From Candidatus Krumholzibacteriia bacterium (GTDB lineage Bacteria; Krumholzibacteriota; Krumholzibacteriia; LZORAL124-64-63), in NCBI GenBank assembly GCA_024762975.1, contig JANTGJ010000024.1:1-32838 (forward strand): DNA of 32,838 nt. The letters run 5' to 3'. Shown one piece after another: positions 15,881-23,752 of the stretch (positions are counted from its first letter, which is position 1; each line of letters begins with the position of its first letter). The translations under genes and the position numbers were made by a program. The notes beneath the pieces are model-generated. The model worked only from the letters and a program-made list of their open reading frames with translations, did not search any database and was not told the DNA's origin.

Positions 15881-16458
15881 GCTGACACCAACTCCTTGTT
15901 GGCCCGCTCGACCGCGGCCAGGTTTCCGTCGATCACCTTTTGGGAAAACTTCGCCCCCAGTTGTTCGACGAGCGCGGTCTGCAGATCCTTGACCGACATC
16001 ATATCGTCCACAGCCAGCAGGGCACCGATCATCGGCATATTCGGGATGGGCCGACCGATCGTATCCAGGGCAATGCCCGTAGCGTCGACGGTGTGTACGG
16101 CCGCGCCGGGCACATTCAGCTTCTTGCTGATGGCAGCCGGCGTCTCGGTCGTGTTGACGATGAAAACCGTGTTTTCGCCGACACCGGCGGTCACACCCGC
16201 AGCAGGAGAGTCCAGCAGGGACGGATCCAGGATGATGACGATGCCGGGATTCTCGATCATGCAGTGGCGGCGAATCGGGTTTTCGGAGATTCGGGTGTAG
16301 CCCCTCATCGGAGCTCCTCTCCGCTCGGGACCATACTCGGGGAACCCCTGCCCGTATTTGCCCTGCGTTAGGACCGATTCGGCCAGGAACATGGCTGCTG
16401 TCTTAGCACCCTGTCCACCCCGCGCATGCCAGCGGATTTCAACCATCTGACCTGCCAT
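15877..16458 (-). CDS. porG: Pyruvate:ferredoxin oxidoreductase, gamma subunit
   Basis: The 193-residue protein has the gamma-subunit signature IRWHARGGQGAKTAAMFLAE near the N-terminus, followed by FPEYGPERRGAPMRGYTRIS, both highly conserved in POR/VOR gamma chains and thought to form the CoA-side domain. It is the first gene of the operon, with AAGGAG upstream of the ATG and a 4-base overlap with delta. The gap to the divergent 3-dehydroquinate synthase gene is about 119 bases if that gene starts at 16578. I found only weak promoter boxes there (minus-strand TTGTTT-N17-TACTTT). Confidence 0.94.
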   Translation of the reverse strand: MAGQMVEIRWHARGGQGAKTAAMFLAESVLTQGKYGQGFPEYGPERRGAPMRGYTRISENPIRRHCMIENPGIVIILDPSLLDSPAAGVTAGVGENTVFIVNTTETPAAISKKLNVPGAAVHTVDATGIALDTIGRPIPNMPMIGALLAVDDMMSVKDLQTALVEQLGAKFSQKVIDGNLAAVERANKELVSA

Positions 16459-16577
16459 TGTCTCTACTCCTTTGATGGAAATCCCGAGTCCGGGGGTGTA
16501 CTATGGAACGGCCCCGGCGGGGCAAAAGTAGCCCTCCGGGGCAGTGGAAACAAGGGAAACCCTACGGGGGAATTCGT

Positions 16578-17720
16578 TTGAAAAGGCACTCCGATTCTCA
16601 ATTGATCGACATGGAGCTGGACGGCAGGAAGAGCCGACTCGTACTCGGCCCGCTGGCCTGTCTGGAACTCCATAAATACGTTCGCCACAGTGCTCCGGTC
16701 TACCTCGTGGACAAGACCGTAGCCGAATTGCACGCGCCCTGGCTGGACAATATCCAGGCCGAGTGTCCGCGCGGCGGAGGATCCGTCTATCACCTCCCGG
16801 CGGGGGAGAAGTGCAAGTCGATGGCCGTGTTGGACGAGGTTTTCCACTGGCTGGCCGAGCGAGCCCTCCCCCGGGACGGCACGATCGTGGGCATGGGCGG
16901 CGGAGCGGCGTTGGACCTGGCAGGCATGGCTGCCGCGACCTGGCGCCGAGGTGTCGACTATGTCGCACTGCCGACGACCCTGCTGGCCATGGTCGACGCC
17001 TCGCTGGGCGGCAAGACGGGACTGAATACGGCTGGCCTGAAGAATCCGGTCGGTTGCTTCCATCCCGCACTGGCGATTCTGGCCGATTGCGGTTTCCTGG
17101 CCACCCTGCCGCGCCGCCGTTGGCGCGAAGGCATGGCCGAGATGATCAAGACGGCCGCTCTGGGCGATGTCCATCTATTTGACGAACTGCACTCCACTCG
17201 TGACCGACTGGGGCAATACCTGCGCAATGGCCCGGCCGACGAACCGGTACCCGGGATCCTTGGCGCCCTTCCCTGGCAGGACTGGATTGCGCGGACCGCC
17301 GCGGTGAAGGCCTCCCTGGTGACCCGGGATTTTCGGGAAAAGGGCCCACGCAAGGCGCTGAACCTGGGCCACACGCTGGGACATGTCCTGGAGGCTCGAG
17401 CGATGGAGCAGGGAGAGGACCTCGGGCACGGGCAGGCCGTTGCGATCGGGATGGCGGTTGTTTTCCGCATTGCGGCCGAACGCGGTACCTGCCCGCTGGC
17501 CTCGGCAGTCCAGGTACTGGAAATCCTCGACGCCTGCGGTCTGCCCACGACCTACCCGGTCTTTGCACCCGAGGAGATCGAACGGTTGCTGGCCGGAGAC
17601 AAGAAAGGATCCACACGGGCAGGCCTTCGATGGATCCTGCCCGTACGGATCGGGAAGATGGATCTGAACGGCCGGGTTTCGACCGAGGAGATCCTGCGCT
17701 GGCTCGACGAGCCGCGCTGA
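16578..17720 (+). CDS. aroB: 3-dehydroquinate synthase
   Basis: Second step of the shikimate pathway: converts DAHP to 3-dehydroquinate using NAD+ and Zn2+/Co2+ in the cytoplasm. Motifs include PAGEKCKS, GMGGGAALDLAGMAAATWRRG (NAD-binding glycine-rich loop), the long conserved block ALPTTLLAMVDASLGGKTGLN, KNPVGCFHPA, EGMAEMIKTA (metal-ligand Glu and catalytic Lys), NLGHTLGHVLE and LGHGQAVAIGM (metal-ligand His). Length is about 380 residues, normal for the family. Start: the ORF begins at ATG 16503, but the first 25 residues look like read-through of the divergent promoter region. TTG at 16578 follows GGGGG by 7 bases and places the fold start (IDMELDGRKSRLVLG) at a typical distance. ATG 16611 is a further option. 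No other aro genes are in the window. Confidence 0.9.
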   Translation: MKRHSDSQLIDMELDGRKSRLVLGPLACLELHKYVRHSAPVYLVDKTVAELHAPWLDNIQAECPRGGGSVYHLPAGEKCKSMAVLDEVFHWLAERALPRDGTIVGMGGGAALDLAGMAAATWRRGVDYVALPTTLLAMVDASLGGKTGLNTAGLKNPVGCFHPALAILADCGFLATLPRRRWREGMAEMIKTAALGDVHLFDELHSTRDRLGQYLRNGPADEPVPGILGALPWQDWIARTAAVKASLVTRDFREKGPRKALNLGHTLGHVLEARAMEQGEDLGHGQAVAIGMAVVFRIAAERGTCPLASAVQVLEILDACGLPTTYPVFAPEEIERLLAGDKKGSTRAGLRWILPVRIGKMDLNGRVSTEEILRWLDEPR

Positions 17721-17741
17721 ATCACTCTTGCGCGGACTGGA

Positions 17742-20700
17742 TCACTTGGCCAGGACCATCTTGGCCGTCTGAGCCGAACGTCCATCGCTCATGCGCGCGA
17801 AGTAGATTCCCGCCGCGGCGGAGCGGCCCTGATCGTCCCGTCCCTTCCAGATCGCGGTATGGGTTCCCGCCTCCACCGTTTCGTCCACCAGAGTCCGGAC
17901 CCGACGGCCGCGGAGATCGAAGATTTCGAGCCGGATATTCCCGGTCCTGGGTACGTCATAGGAGATCCGCGCCAACGGGTTGAACGGATTGGGGGTCACA
18001 TCCCGGATCGCCAGCGTCCGCGGCAACGAGTCCTCCACCGGCGAGGAGCCGCCGCCCTGGGTCCAGACCGGCGCGGTGAACCCGCTGCTGTGGCCGTCCA
18101 CATCGACGGCTACGACGACGTAGTAGCTGTCCTGGGGGGGCGTATCGTCCCAGGTCGTCGTCGGCGGCACGACGCTGCCGACCATCTTGTTCGCCGTCGG
18201 CACAAAGACATCGGCGGTATCGCGATAGACCACGTAGTGATCCAGGTCCGGCGCCGCACTGGCCGTCCACGAGAAGCGATACTGCCCCGCACCCAGGGAT
18301 ACCACCGAGGCGTCCTGCAGCACCGGCGGCGCCACGAAATCCGCATCCGGACCACCGTGGAACCCGATATCCGCCCGGGAGCCATCCGGGTCCAGGCAGC
18401 CGGGATCGTCGATTCCGCGATCCAGACAAGGGGAGTGGACGGCCAGCCCCAGATCACCTCCGGTCAGATCAACCAGCAGCGGATCGACGCTGATGTCCCC
18501 CGGTCCCATGGTCGTGGAGACAAAGTCGCCACCCGCGTTGCTCCAGGCGTCATTGCAGTCGCTCACGGCTCCGGTCCCGGCGCACATCAGGCCCCCACCG
18601 ACATTCGAGACGATGATATTGTTGCGCGCGGTCAGCGCACCGCCGGAGATCATGGCCAAACCGCCGGCCATCGAGCCGCTGTTGGAATCGACCAGACAAT
18701 TCTCGACCGTACCGTTGATATTCATCCCATACAGTCCGCCGCCGAGGTTGGTCGCCGAGTTGCCCACCAGGCGGGTGTTGCGCACCTGTACCGACGCCAG
18801 CGAAGCGAAGACCGCTCCGCCATTGCCCCCCCGGGCGGTGTTGTTCTCCAGTGTGCAATGCACCAGTTCGAGCGTGCCGCCGTCGATACTCAGCGCTCCA
18901 CCTGCGTTCTGGGACCGGTTGCCGCGGATCTCCACGCCGTCCATGCTGACCGTCGCATTCGACGCCCACAACGCTCCGCCGACTCCCGAGCCTCCATTGT
19001 CGACCAGGGATCCACCGACCAGATGGATACTGGCATCTTGCACCATCAATCCGGCGCCGGTAAAACTCGGGAGACTGTCCGAACAGGCATTGCCGGTGAA
19101 CGCACAATTCTCCAGAGTCGCCGCCGCGCCCTCGAGAACGGCCACGGCTCCACCGTTGCTGGCGATATTTCCGGTAAACTCGCAGTCGATGACCCGGGGC
19201 TCGCCACCGAGGAGGCAGAGAGCACCGCCGTATCCGGTAGCAACAGCCGGGTCGGCGCGATTGTTCAGGAACCGGCAGTTGCTGATCGTCGGCGAGCAGT
19301 CACTCGTGTAGATCGCCCCGCCATGATAGCCGGGAACCGGGTTGGAATAATTCGCTCCCACACAGTCCTCGAAAACAAAACCGTCGACGCCACCGATGTC
19401 ACCGCAGCCGGCCAGAAAGCGCAGGCCTCCGTTGCCCGAGCTCAGGCGCGTCGGATACAGATCGGTATCGCGTACGGAGAAGTCGTCGTTCCAACCGCCG
19501 AACAGGCGTACCGGATCGGTCACCGCGATCGCGCCGGCGTAATCTCCCCCGGCGACGTAGACCGAGTCGGTACCGGTACAGGCAACCAGGGCGTCGGCGA
19601 TCGAGTGCGCAGCAGTGGCCGGAGTCTCGTAGGGAGCCGTGTTGCTGCCCAGGGTCGATACGTAGCGAATCTTGTGCCCGACGATCTGGATCCGGTGCTT
19701 CGCGAAATCGTAACCATCCACCGTGCCGGTGCTCGGGAAGACCACCAGGCTGGCGTAGTCGGTGCCTTCGTTGGGAACGAAGAAATCGTAGCTGCCCGAA
19801 TTGGGCACGTTCTCGGCGATCACGAGATCGTGGCAGGCGCCGTCGATTCCCATCCAGATATCCACCGTGGGTGCTGCGGCCCCGGCACTCGTCCAGTTCA
19901 AGGTAACCGTTTCATCGCCGAGCAGGGGGTCCAGACCGAAAGCCGAGTCGATATCGATTTCGACGGGCGGCGGTGTGTAATACATCTGCGTAACGCTGAT
20001 ACCGACATTGCCGGCGCCATACTGAACCATCGCATAGCCGCTCTCACCGAAGCCCGAGCCCCAGCTGTTCTTGATGATCCACGCACCGTTGCCACTGCAG
20101 GCGCGATCATCATAGCCGACGATCAACACCAGATGGTTGGTCCCGTACCCCGGAAGGTTGTAGCAACCCCCGCCGTAATTCTCGAACTCGGGGCTGGCAT
20201 CGATGGCCGTGCAGATCGGCCCCACCTGCAGCGCCTGTTTCATCTGTTCGACATTGTTGGAAATCGACCGGTAGCCCGTGATATGGGCGTAGTCGAAATA
20301 GTTGTCCTCTTCACAGGGAGCGATCGGCGGGTCCGCGCTCAGGTAGGGATGGCAATTTTCCAGCACCCCACCATAGTTCTGCCAGATGTAGTAGGAGGCC
20401 ACGGCCCAGCCGCCGTCGCAACCGGCACCGTAGGGATTGCACGAGATCGACTGCTGCTCCGACAGGTTCACCTCGACTCCGTAGTAGATCTTGATGAAGG
20501 CTTCCATCTCGGCGGTGGCGGCAAAGGCCCAGCATGAACCACAGCTACCCTGGTTCTTGACCGGGGTGATGCCATCGACGTCGCGCCAGTCCAGACTCGT
20601 CGGCAGCGCCTTCTCGACCGGAAGAATCTCCAGGTGGGCCTCCCATTCGCTTTCCCACCCCGCCGGCGGCTTGTACCCCCGCAAATTGTCGCGTTCCTCC

Positions 20701-20900
20701 TGCGTGCGCGTCAGGATGAAGGTGTCGTCCACGTCGAAAGTCCAACCTTCGGTTTTCGCGCGCTCGCGCAATTCGTCCAGCGTCGGACCGTCATAGGCCC
20801 AGGCCGAGCCGGCTACCAGAGTCAGCGCCAGGAGCGCAAGCAGGAACAATCGCGGGGTCCGGAACACCGAACCGCCACCATGGCGTGGATGACTTTGCAT
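17742..20900 (-). CDS. Secreted papain-family (C1A) protease with beta-helix, FN3 and FlgD-type sorting domain
   Basis: The ORF opens at 21062, but the ATG at 20900 (AAAGG upstream) gives a normal signal peptide (cleavage after AWA-35) and a 1052-residue protein. A short propeptide leads to the C1A domain from about residue 99 (LPTSLDWRDV). All catalytic parts are present: Q117 and C123 in NQGSCGSCWAF, H256 in TNHLVLIVGYD and N278 in IIKNSWGSGFG. An Ig-like linker domain follows (about 310-410). Then comes a right-handed beta-helix with Pmp-like GGA/GGAL repeats (about 470-850) and an FN3 domain (858-950). The C-terminal FlgD-Ig domain (971-1052, NPFNP, IFDLRGRRVRTL, GIYFARM, ending KMVLAK) is a type often used for outer-membrane sorting. 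It is probably a surface-displayed or released cysteine protease with an adhesive stalk, divergent from the lipoprotein gene. Confidence 0.92.
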   Translation of the reverse strand: MQSHPRHGGGSVFRTPRLFLLALLALTLVAGSAWAYDGPTLDELRERAKTEGWTFDVDDTFILTRTQEERDNLRGYKPPAGWESEWEAHLEILPVEKALPTSLDWRDVDGITPVKNQGSCGSCWAFAATAEMEAFIKIYYGVEVNLSEQQSISCNPYGAGCDGGWAVASYYIWQNYGGVLENCHPYLSADPPIAPCEEDNYFDYAHITGYRSISNNVEQMKQALQVGPICTAIDASPEFENYGGGCYNLPGYGTNHLVLIVGYDDRACSGNGAWIIKNSWGSGFGESGYAMVQYGAGNVGISVTQMYYTPPPVEIDIDSAFGLDPLLGDETVTLNWTSAGAAAPTVDIWMGIDGACHDLVIAENVPNSGSYDFFVPNEGTDYASLVVFPSTGTVDGYDFAKHRIQIVGHKIRYVSTLGSNTAPYETPATAAHSIADALVACTGTDSVYVAGGDYAGAIAVTDPVRLFGGWNDDFSVRDTDLYPTRLSSGNGGLRFLAGCGDIGGVDGFVFEDCVGANYSNPVPGYHGGAIYTSDCSPTISNCRFLNNRADPAVATGYGGALCLLGGEPRVIDCEFTGNIASNGGAVAVLEGAAATLENCAFTGNACSDSLPSFTGAGLMVQDASIHLVGGSLVDNGGSGVGGALWASNATVSMDGVEIRGNRSQNAGGALSIDGGTLELVHCTLENNTARGGNGGAVFASLASVQVRNTRLVGNSATNLGGGLYGMNINGTVENCLVDSNSGSMAGGLAMISGGALTARNNIIVSNVGGGLMCAGTGAVSDCNDAWSNAGGDFVSTTMGPGDISVDPLLVDLTGGDLGLAVHSPCLDRGIDDPGCLDPDGSRADIGFHGGPDADFVAPPVLQDASVVSLGAGQYRFSWTASAAPDLDHYVVYRDTADVFVPTANKMVGSVVPPTTTWDDTPPQDSYYVVVAVDVDGHSSGFTAPVWTQGGGSSPVEDSLPRTLAIRDVTPNPFNPLARISYDVPRTGNIRLEIFDLRGRRVRTLVDETVEAGTHTAIWKGRDDQGRSAAAGIYFARMSDGRSAQTAKMVLAK

Positions 20901-21004
20901 GAATTGCCTTTCCCGAAAATATGGGTGTCTCGGAGGGTGATCGTGCCGACGACAGCGGTTCTCGAATTCAGGCCCGCGCGGGCTTTCCCGATGCGCCAGC
21001 ACTA

Positions 21005-21033
21005 ATGATACCAGAACCAGCCCGGAAACACAA
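21005..21033 (-). promoter_or_regulatory. Possible promoter for the secreted protease gene
   Basis: On the minus strand, TTGTGT, a 17-base spacer and TATCAT. It lies about 105 bases before the ATG at 20900 and inside the rejected N-terminal extension of the ORF. The -10 match is good and the -35 match is weak. Confidence 0.33.
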
Positions 21034-21075
21034 CGAAACATCGTTTTCATCAAAACCGACAATGCAAATTGGGTC

Positions 21076-21105
21076 TTGATAATTTGAAGCCCCGAGGGAT
21101 ATTTT
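21076..21105 (+). promoter_or_regulatory. Sigma-70-type promoter for the lipoprotein gene
   Basis: TTGATA (5 of 6), an 18-base spacer and TATTTT. Transcription would start near 21112, leaving a 42-base leader with GGAGG 9 bases before the ATG. It sits in the 253-base divergent gap with the protease gene. Confidence 0.48.
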
Positions 21106-21153
21106 TAGTGGCGACCAGCAAATACTCCAAAACCGGTCTGGAGGCCAAAGATA

Positions 21154-23673
21154 ATGCCAAGGAACCAACGGGTACTCGCCAGTACCTCGCTCCTGCTACT
21201 GTTTGCCGGAGCGTTTCTTTTCGTCGGTTGTTCCGATGACAATCCGGTCGAAGTCGGTCCGGGGACGAACTTCTCCAACACGGTGGTTATCCATACGGAT
21301 CCCGACGACCTCAATGTGGCTTGGTCGCTGGCCGCTCCCGGTGGGGCCACGATTGCCTCGCAGGGCGATGCGACCCTCGAGAACATGGCCGCGGGCGAGT
21401 ATACGATCAGCTGGCTTCCGAGGGACGGGTGGATCACACCGCGCCCCAATCCGGTGACATTGTCGCTGGGATCGGTCAAGCAGATCGACTTCTCCGGTTT
21501 CTACTTCCCCGAACCGGGCTCGGTATTCATCAACGTGATTCCCGGCAACCTGCAAGCCGAGTGGACTCTGCTCGGTGGCGAAGTCAACTCGTCCACCGGC
21601 GAATTCGAACCGACCGAGGGAATGGAGTGGAACGGCGCCGGTGACACCACCCTCCAGGCGCTTGAACCGGGGATCTACGAGATCATCTGGCAACCGGTCG
21701 ACGGTTGGTACAATCCGGATCAGGAAGGCGATCAGCAGGGCGAGCCGTTGACCGTGCGTTTCACGATGACGATCTTCGGCTTTTCGGCGGCGCGCGAATA
21801 CCGGCAGTCACCCGGTTCGGTTTACATCGATCCGAGGCCTGGAAGCCTGGATGCCTCATGGACGCTGACCGGCAACGGCCGTCTGACCGCGACGGGGCCG
21901 ATCGAGCAGATTATCGAATACACCGGTACGGGACCGACCCTGATTGCCGACGCCTGGCCCGATACGGTGGGCGATGGCGTCTCCTCCTTCGACTACACGA
22001 TCGTCTGGGACGAGGTCAGTGGCTACACCACCCCCGCCTCGGCGGACTACGAAATGAGCCGGGGAATCACGCTGAACGTTGCCGGTGAATACGCGCAGGT
22101 GCCCGGCTCGGCGACCATCGACGCCGAACCCAACAGTCTGGACGCCCCCTGGACCCTGGTCGGTCCGGACGGGATCCAGCGCTCCGGCCTGGGTGATCTC
22201 TCGCTGAGCGACCTGGCACCGGGTGACTATACGCTGATGTGGGGTGAAGTCGTCGCCTGGAAAGCGCCGCAGAACGAGACATTGACCGTAGATCACGGCG
22301 GCAACGTGGTATTTGCCGGCACCTACGCCCCCAGCCTGGTACTGGATCCGCAGCCGGCCGGTTTCTCGGCTCCGTGGCAGATCGCCGGCCCGGGTGGATT
22401 CAGTTTGAGTGGTACCGGATCCTCGGTATTCAACGATCTGGACGCCGGTTCGTATACGGTGACCTGGAACGAAGTCAGCGGCTGGACGGCCCCGGCAGCG
22501 GAGACCGTCACACTCGGTGCGACAGGTATCGTCGTCACTGGCGACTACCAACAAAACGCGATGACACTCTTCGTTCGACCCGAACCGGCCGGACTGGGTG
22601 CGCCCTGGACCATCACCGGGCCGAACGGGTTCAGCGAATCCGGCACGGGGCAGGGTACCGTCGAGGTAACGGACCCCGGTGTCTACACACTGGCCTGGGA
22701 GACTCTGGTCGGCTGGACCCCGCCGGGTCCGACCCTGGCACCTCTGGCTGCCGGGGAAACGATCACTTTCCAGGCCCGCTATCTGGAGACTTTCGACATG
22801 GTCCCCGTATCCGCCGGTGCGTTCGTGATGGGAACGCGCAACGAGTCCTGCTCCAGCCCGGATGAGACGGAGCATGACGTCGAATTGACCAATGACATTC
22901 TGGTACAGGCCACCGAGGTCAGCAACGGCACCTTTGCCCAGGTGTTGACCTGGGCAGTGGACCATGGCTACGCCCGCTACGAGAATGGAAAGATCTACGA
23001 TACACTGGACAACTCCACGATCATGCTGATGAACATGCAGGACCCGGGCCTGAAGATCCGGTACGAGAATGGCGCGTTCGTCTCGGACCGCGAAAACGAT
23101 CCGGTGGTCGAGATTTCCTGGTATGCGGCAGCGGCCTACTGTGACTGGCTCAGTCTCCACGGGGGAATGACCCGTGCCTACGACCATCTGAACTGGCTGT
23201 GCAATGGCTATGATCCGTACAACGCCGTTGGCTATCGCCTGCCGACGGAGGCCGAGTGGGAGTACGCCTGCCGTGCCGGCAGTGAGACCGCCTACGCGAA
23301 CACCGATATCGATGATTTCCGGGAGGACTGCTTTGTCGAAGATCCCGAATTGCTGGACAGCATCTGCTGGTTCTCGGAAAATTCCCAGTCGCAGGCACAT
23401 GAGGTAGCCTCCAAGGGCCCCAACGCCTGGGGATTGTTCGACATGCACGGCAATGTACTCGAGTGGTGCAATGATCGTTACCGCAGCAACTACTGCGGTA
23501 CGAATTGTCCGGAGGAGAATCCGGTCGGACCGTCGCAGGGCGATACGCGAGTCCAGCGCGGCGGGTATTTCTATTCCGACTTTACGAAGGTTCGCTCGGG
23601 AGCCCGCAGTGAATCGAATCCGACCAATGCGTCCGCGGTCTGCGGCTTCCGCGTGGTCATTACCGACCGGTAG
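21154..23673 (+). CDS. Lipoprotein with six 'APWTLxGPxG' repeats and a C-terminal SUMF1/FGE-like domain
   Basis: The 839-residue protein begins with a lipoprotein signal (FLFVGC, acylated C26, followed by SDDN, so probably outer-membrane sorted). Residues about 43-545 contain six tandem units of 75-100 residues. Each has a P-x-x-L-x-A-x-W-T-L/I core, a GxG-x-x-x-L turn, PGxYTxxW, a GW-x-x-P and an aromatic end. They resemble PEGA-like surface modules but I cannot give a family name. Residues about 547-839 are a formylglycine-generating-enzyme fold: MVPVSAGAFVMGT, VVEISWYAAAAYCDWL, GYRLPTEAEWEYACRAGSE, GLFDMHGNVLEWCNDRY, RVQRGGYFYSDFTKVRSGARS and CGFRVV. The two catalytic cysteines of true FGE are replaced (YFYS...KVR), so it is likely a binding or structural version. 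A strong terminator follows. Confidence 0.88.
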   Translation: MPRNQRVLASTSLLLLFAGAFLFVGCSDDNPVEVGPGTNFSNTVVIHTDPDDLNVAWSLAAPGGATIASQGDATLENMAAGEYTISWLPRDGWITPRPNPVTLSLGSVKQIDFSGFYFPEPGSVFINVIPGNLQAEWTLLGGEVNSSTGEFEPTEGMEWNGAGDTTLQALEPGIYEIIWQPVDGWYNPDQEGDQQGEPLTVRFTMTIFGFSAAREYRQSPGSVYIDPRPGSLDASWTLTGNGRLTATGPIEQIIEYTGTGPTLIADAWPDTVGDGVSSFDYTIVWDEVSGYTTPASADYEMSRGITLNVAGEYAQVPGSATIDAEPNSLDAPWTLVGPDGIQRSGLGDLSLSDLAPGDYTLMWGEVVAWKAPQNETLTVDHGGNVVFAGTYAPSLVLDPQPAGFSAPWQIAGPGGFSLSGTGSSVFNDLDAGSYTVTWNEVSGWTAPAAETVTLGATGIVVTGDYQQNAMTLFVRPEPAGLGAPWTITGPNGFSESGTGQGTVEVTDPGVYTLAWETLVGWTPPGPTLAPLAAGETITFQARYLETFDMVPVSAGAFVMGTRNESCSSPDETEHDVELTNDILVQATEVSNGTFAQVLTWAVDHGYARYENGKIYDTLDNSTIMLMNMQDPGLKIRYENGAFVSDRENDPVVEISWYAAAAYCDWLSLHGGMTRAYDHLNWLCNGYDPYNAVGYRLPTEAEWEYACRAGSETAYANTDIDDFREDCFVEDPELLDSICWFSENSQSQAHEVASKGPNAWGLFDMHGNVLEWCNDRYRSNYCGTNCPEENPVGPSQGDTRVQRGGYFYSDFTKVRSGARSESNPTNASAVCGFRVVITDR

Positions 23674-23701
23674 TCACCGACAAACGTCGATCGACAACAA
23701 G

Positions 23702-23732
23702 AAGGGCCGAGGGTGTTCCCTCGGCCCTTTTT
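23702..23732 (+). terminator. Rho-independent terminator between the lipoprotein gene and priA
   Basis: AAGGGCCGAGGG and CCCTCGGCCCTT pair in a 12-bp stem with a TGTT loop, running into a run of five Ts. On the minus strand the same stem is followed by TTCTTG, so it probably also ends the priA transcript. Confidence 0.9.
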
Positions 23733-23752
23733 CAATGCGGTTCCAACTCACG

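Noticed and set aside
13412-16458. 2-ketoisovalerate:ferredoxin oxidoreductase (VOR) instead of POR
   Set aside because: It cannot be fully excluded, but the beta-subunit AYMNTGIQRS and PLGAF segments and separate alpha and beta lengths fit POR better.
18500-19300. Repetitive GGA/GGT-rich DNA that might be a repeat array or CRISPR
   Set aside because: The repetition follows the beta-helix protein repeats in frame; there are no identical direct repeats with regular spacers.
17859-20537. 892-codon plus-strand open frame
   Set aside because: It lies antisense to the papain-type protease, whose domains and catalytic residues are unambiguous. The frame is rich in R, G, D and H without motifs, as expected for a GC-rich shadow.
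21277-22794. PEGA domain assignment for the lipoprotein repeats
   Set aside because: The pattern is reminiscent, but the APWTLxGPxG core is not the PEGA consensus, so the name was not used.
21856-23448. 530-codon minus-strand open frame
   Set aside because: Antisense shadow of the repeat lipoprotein; no recognisable motif.
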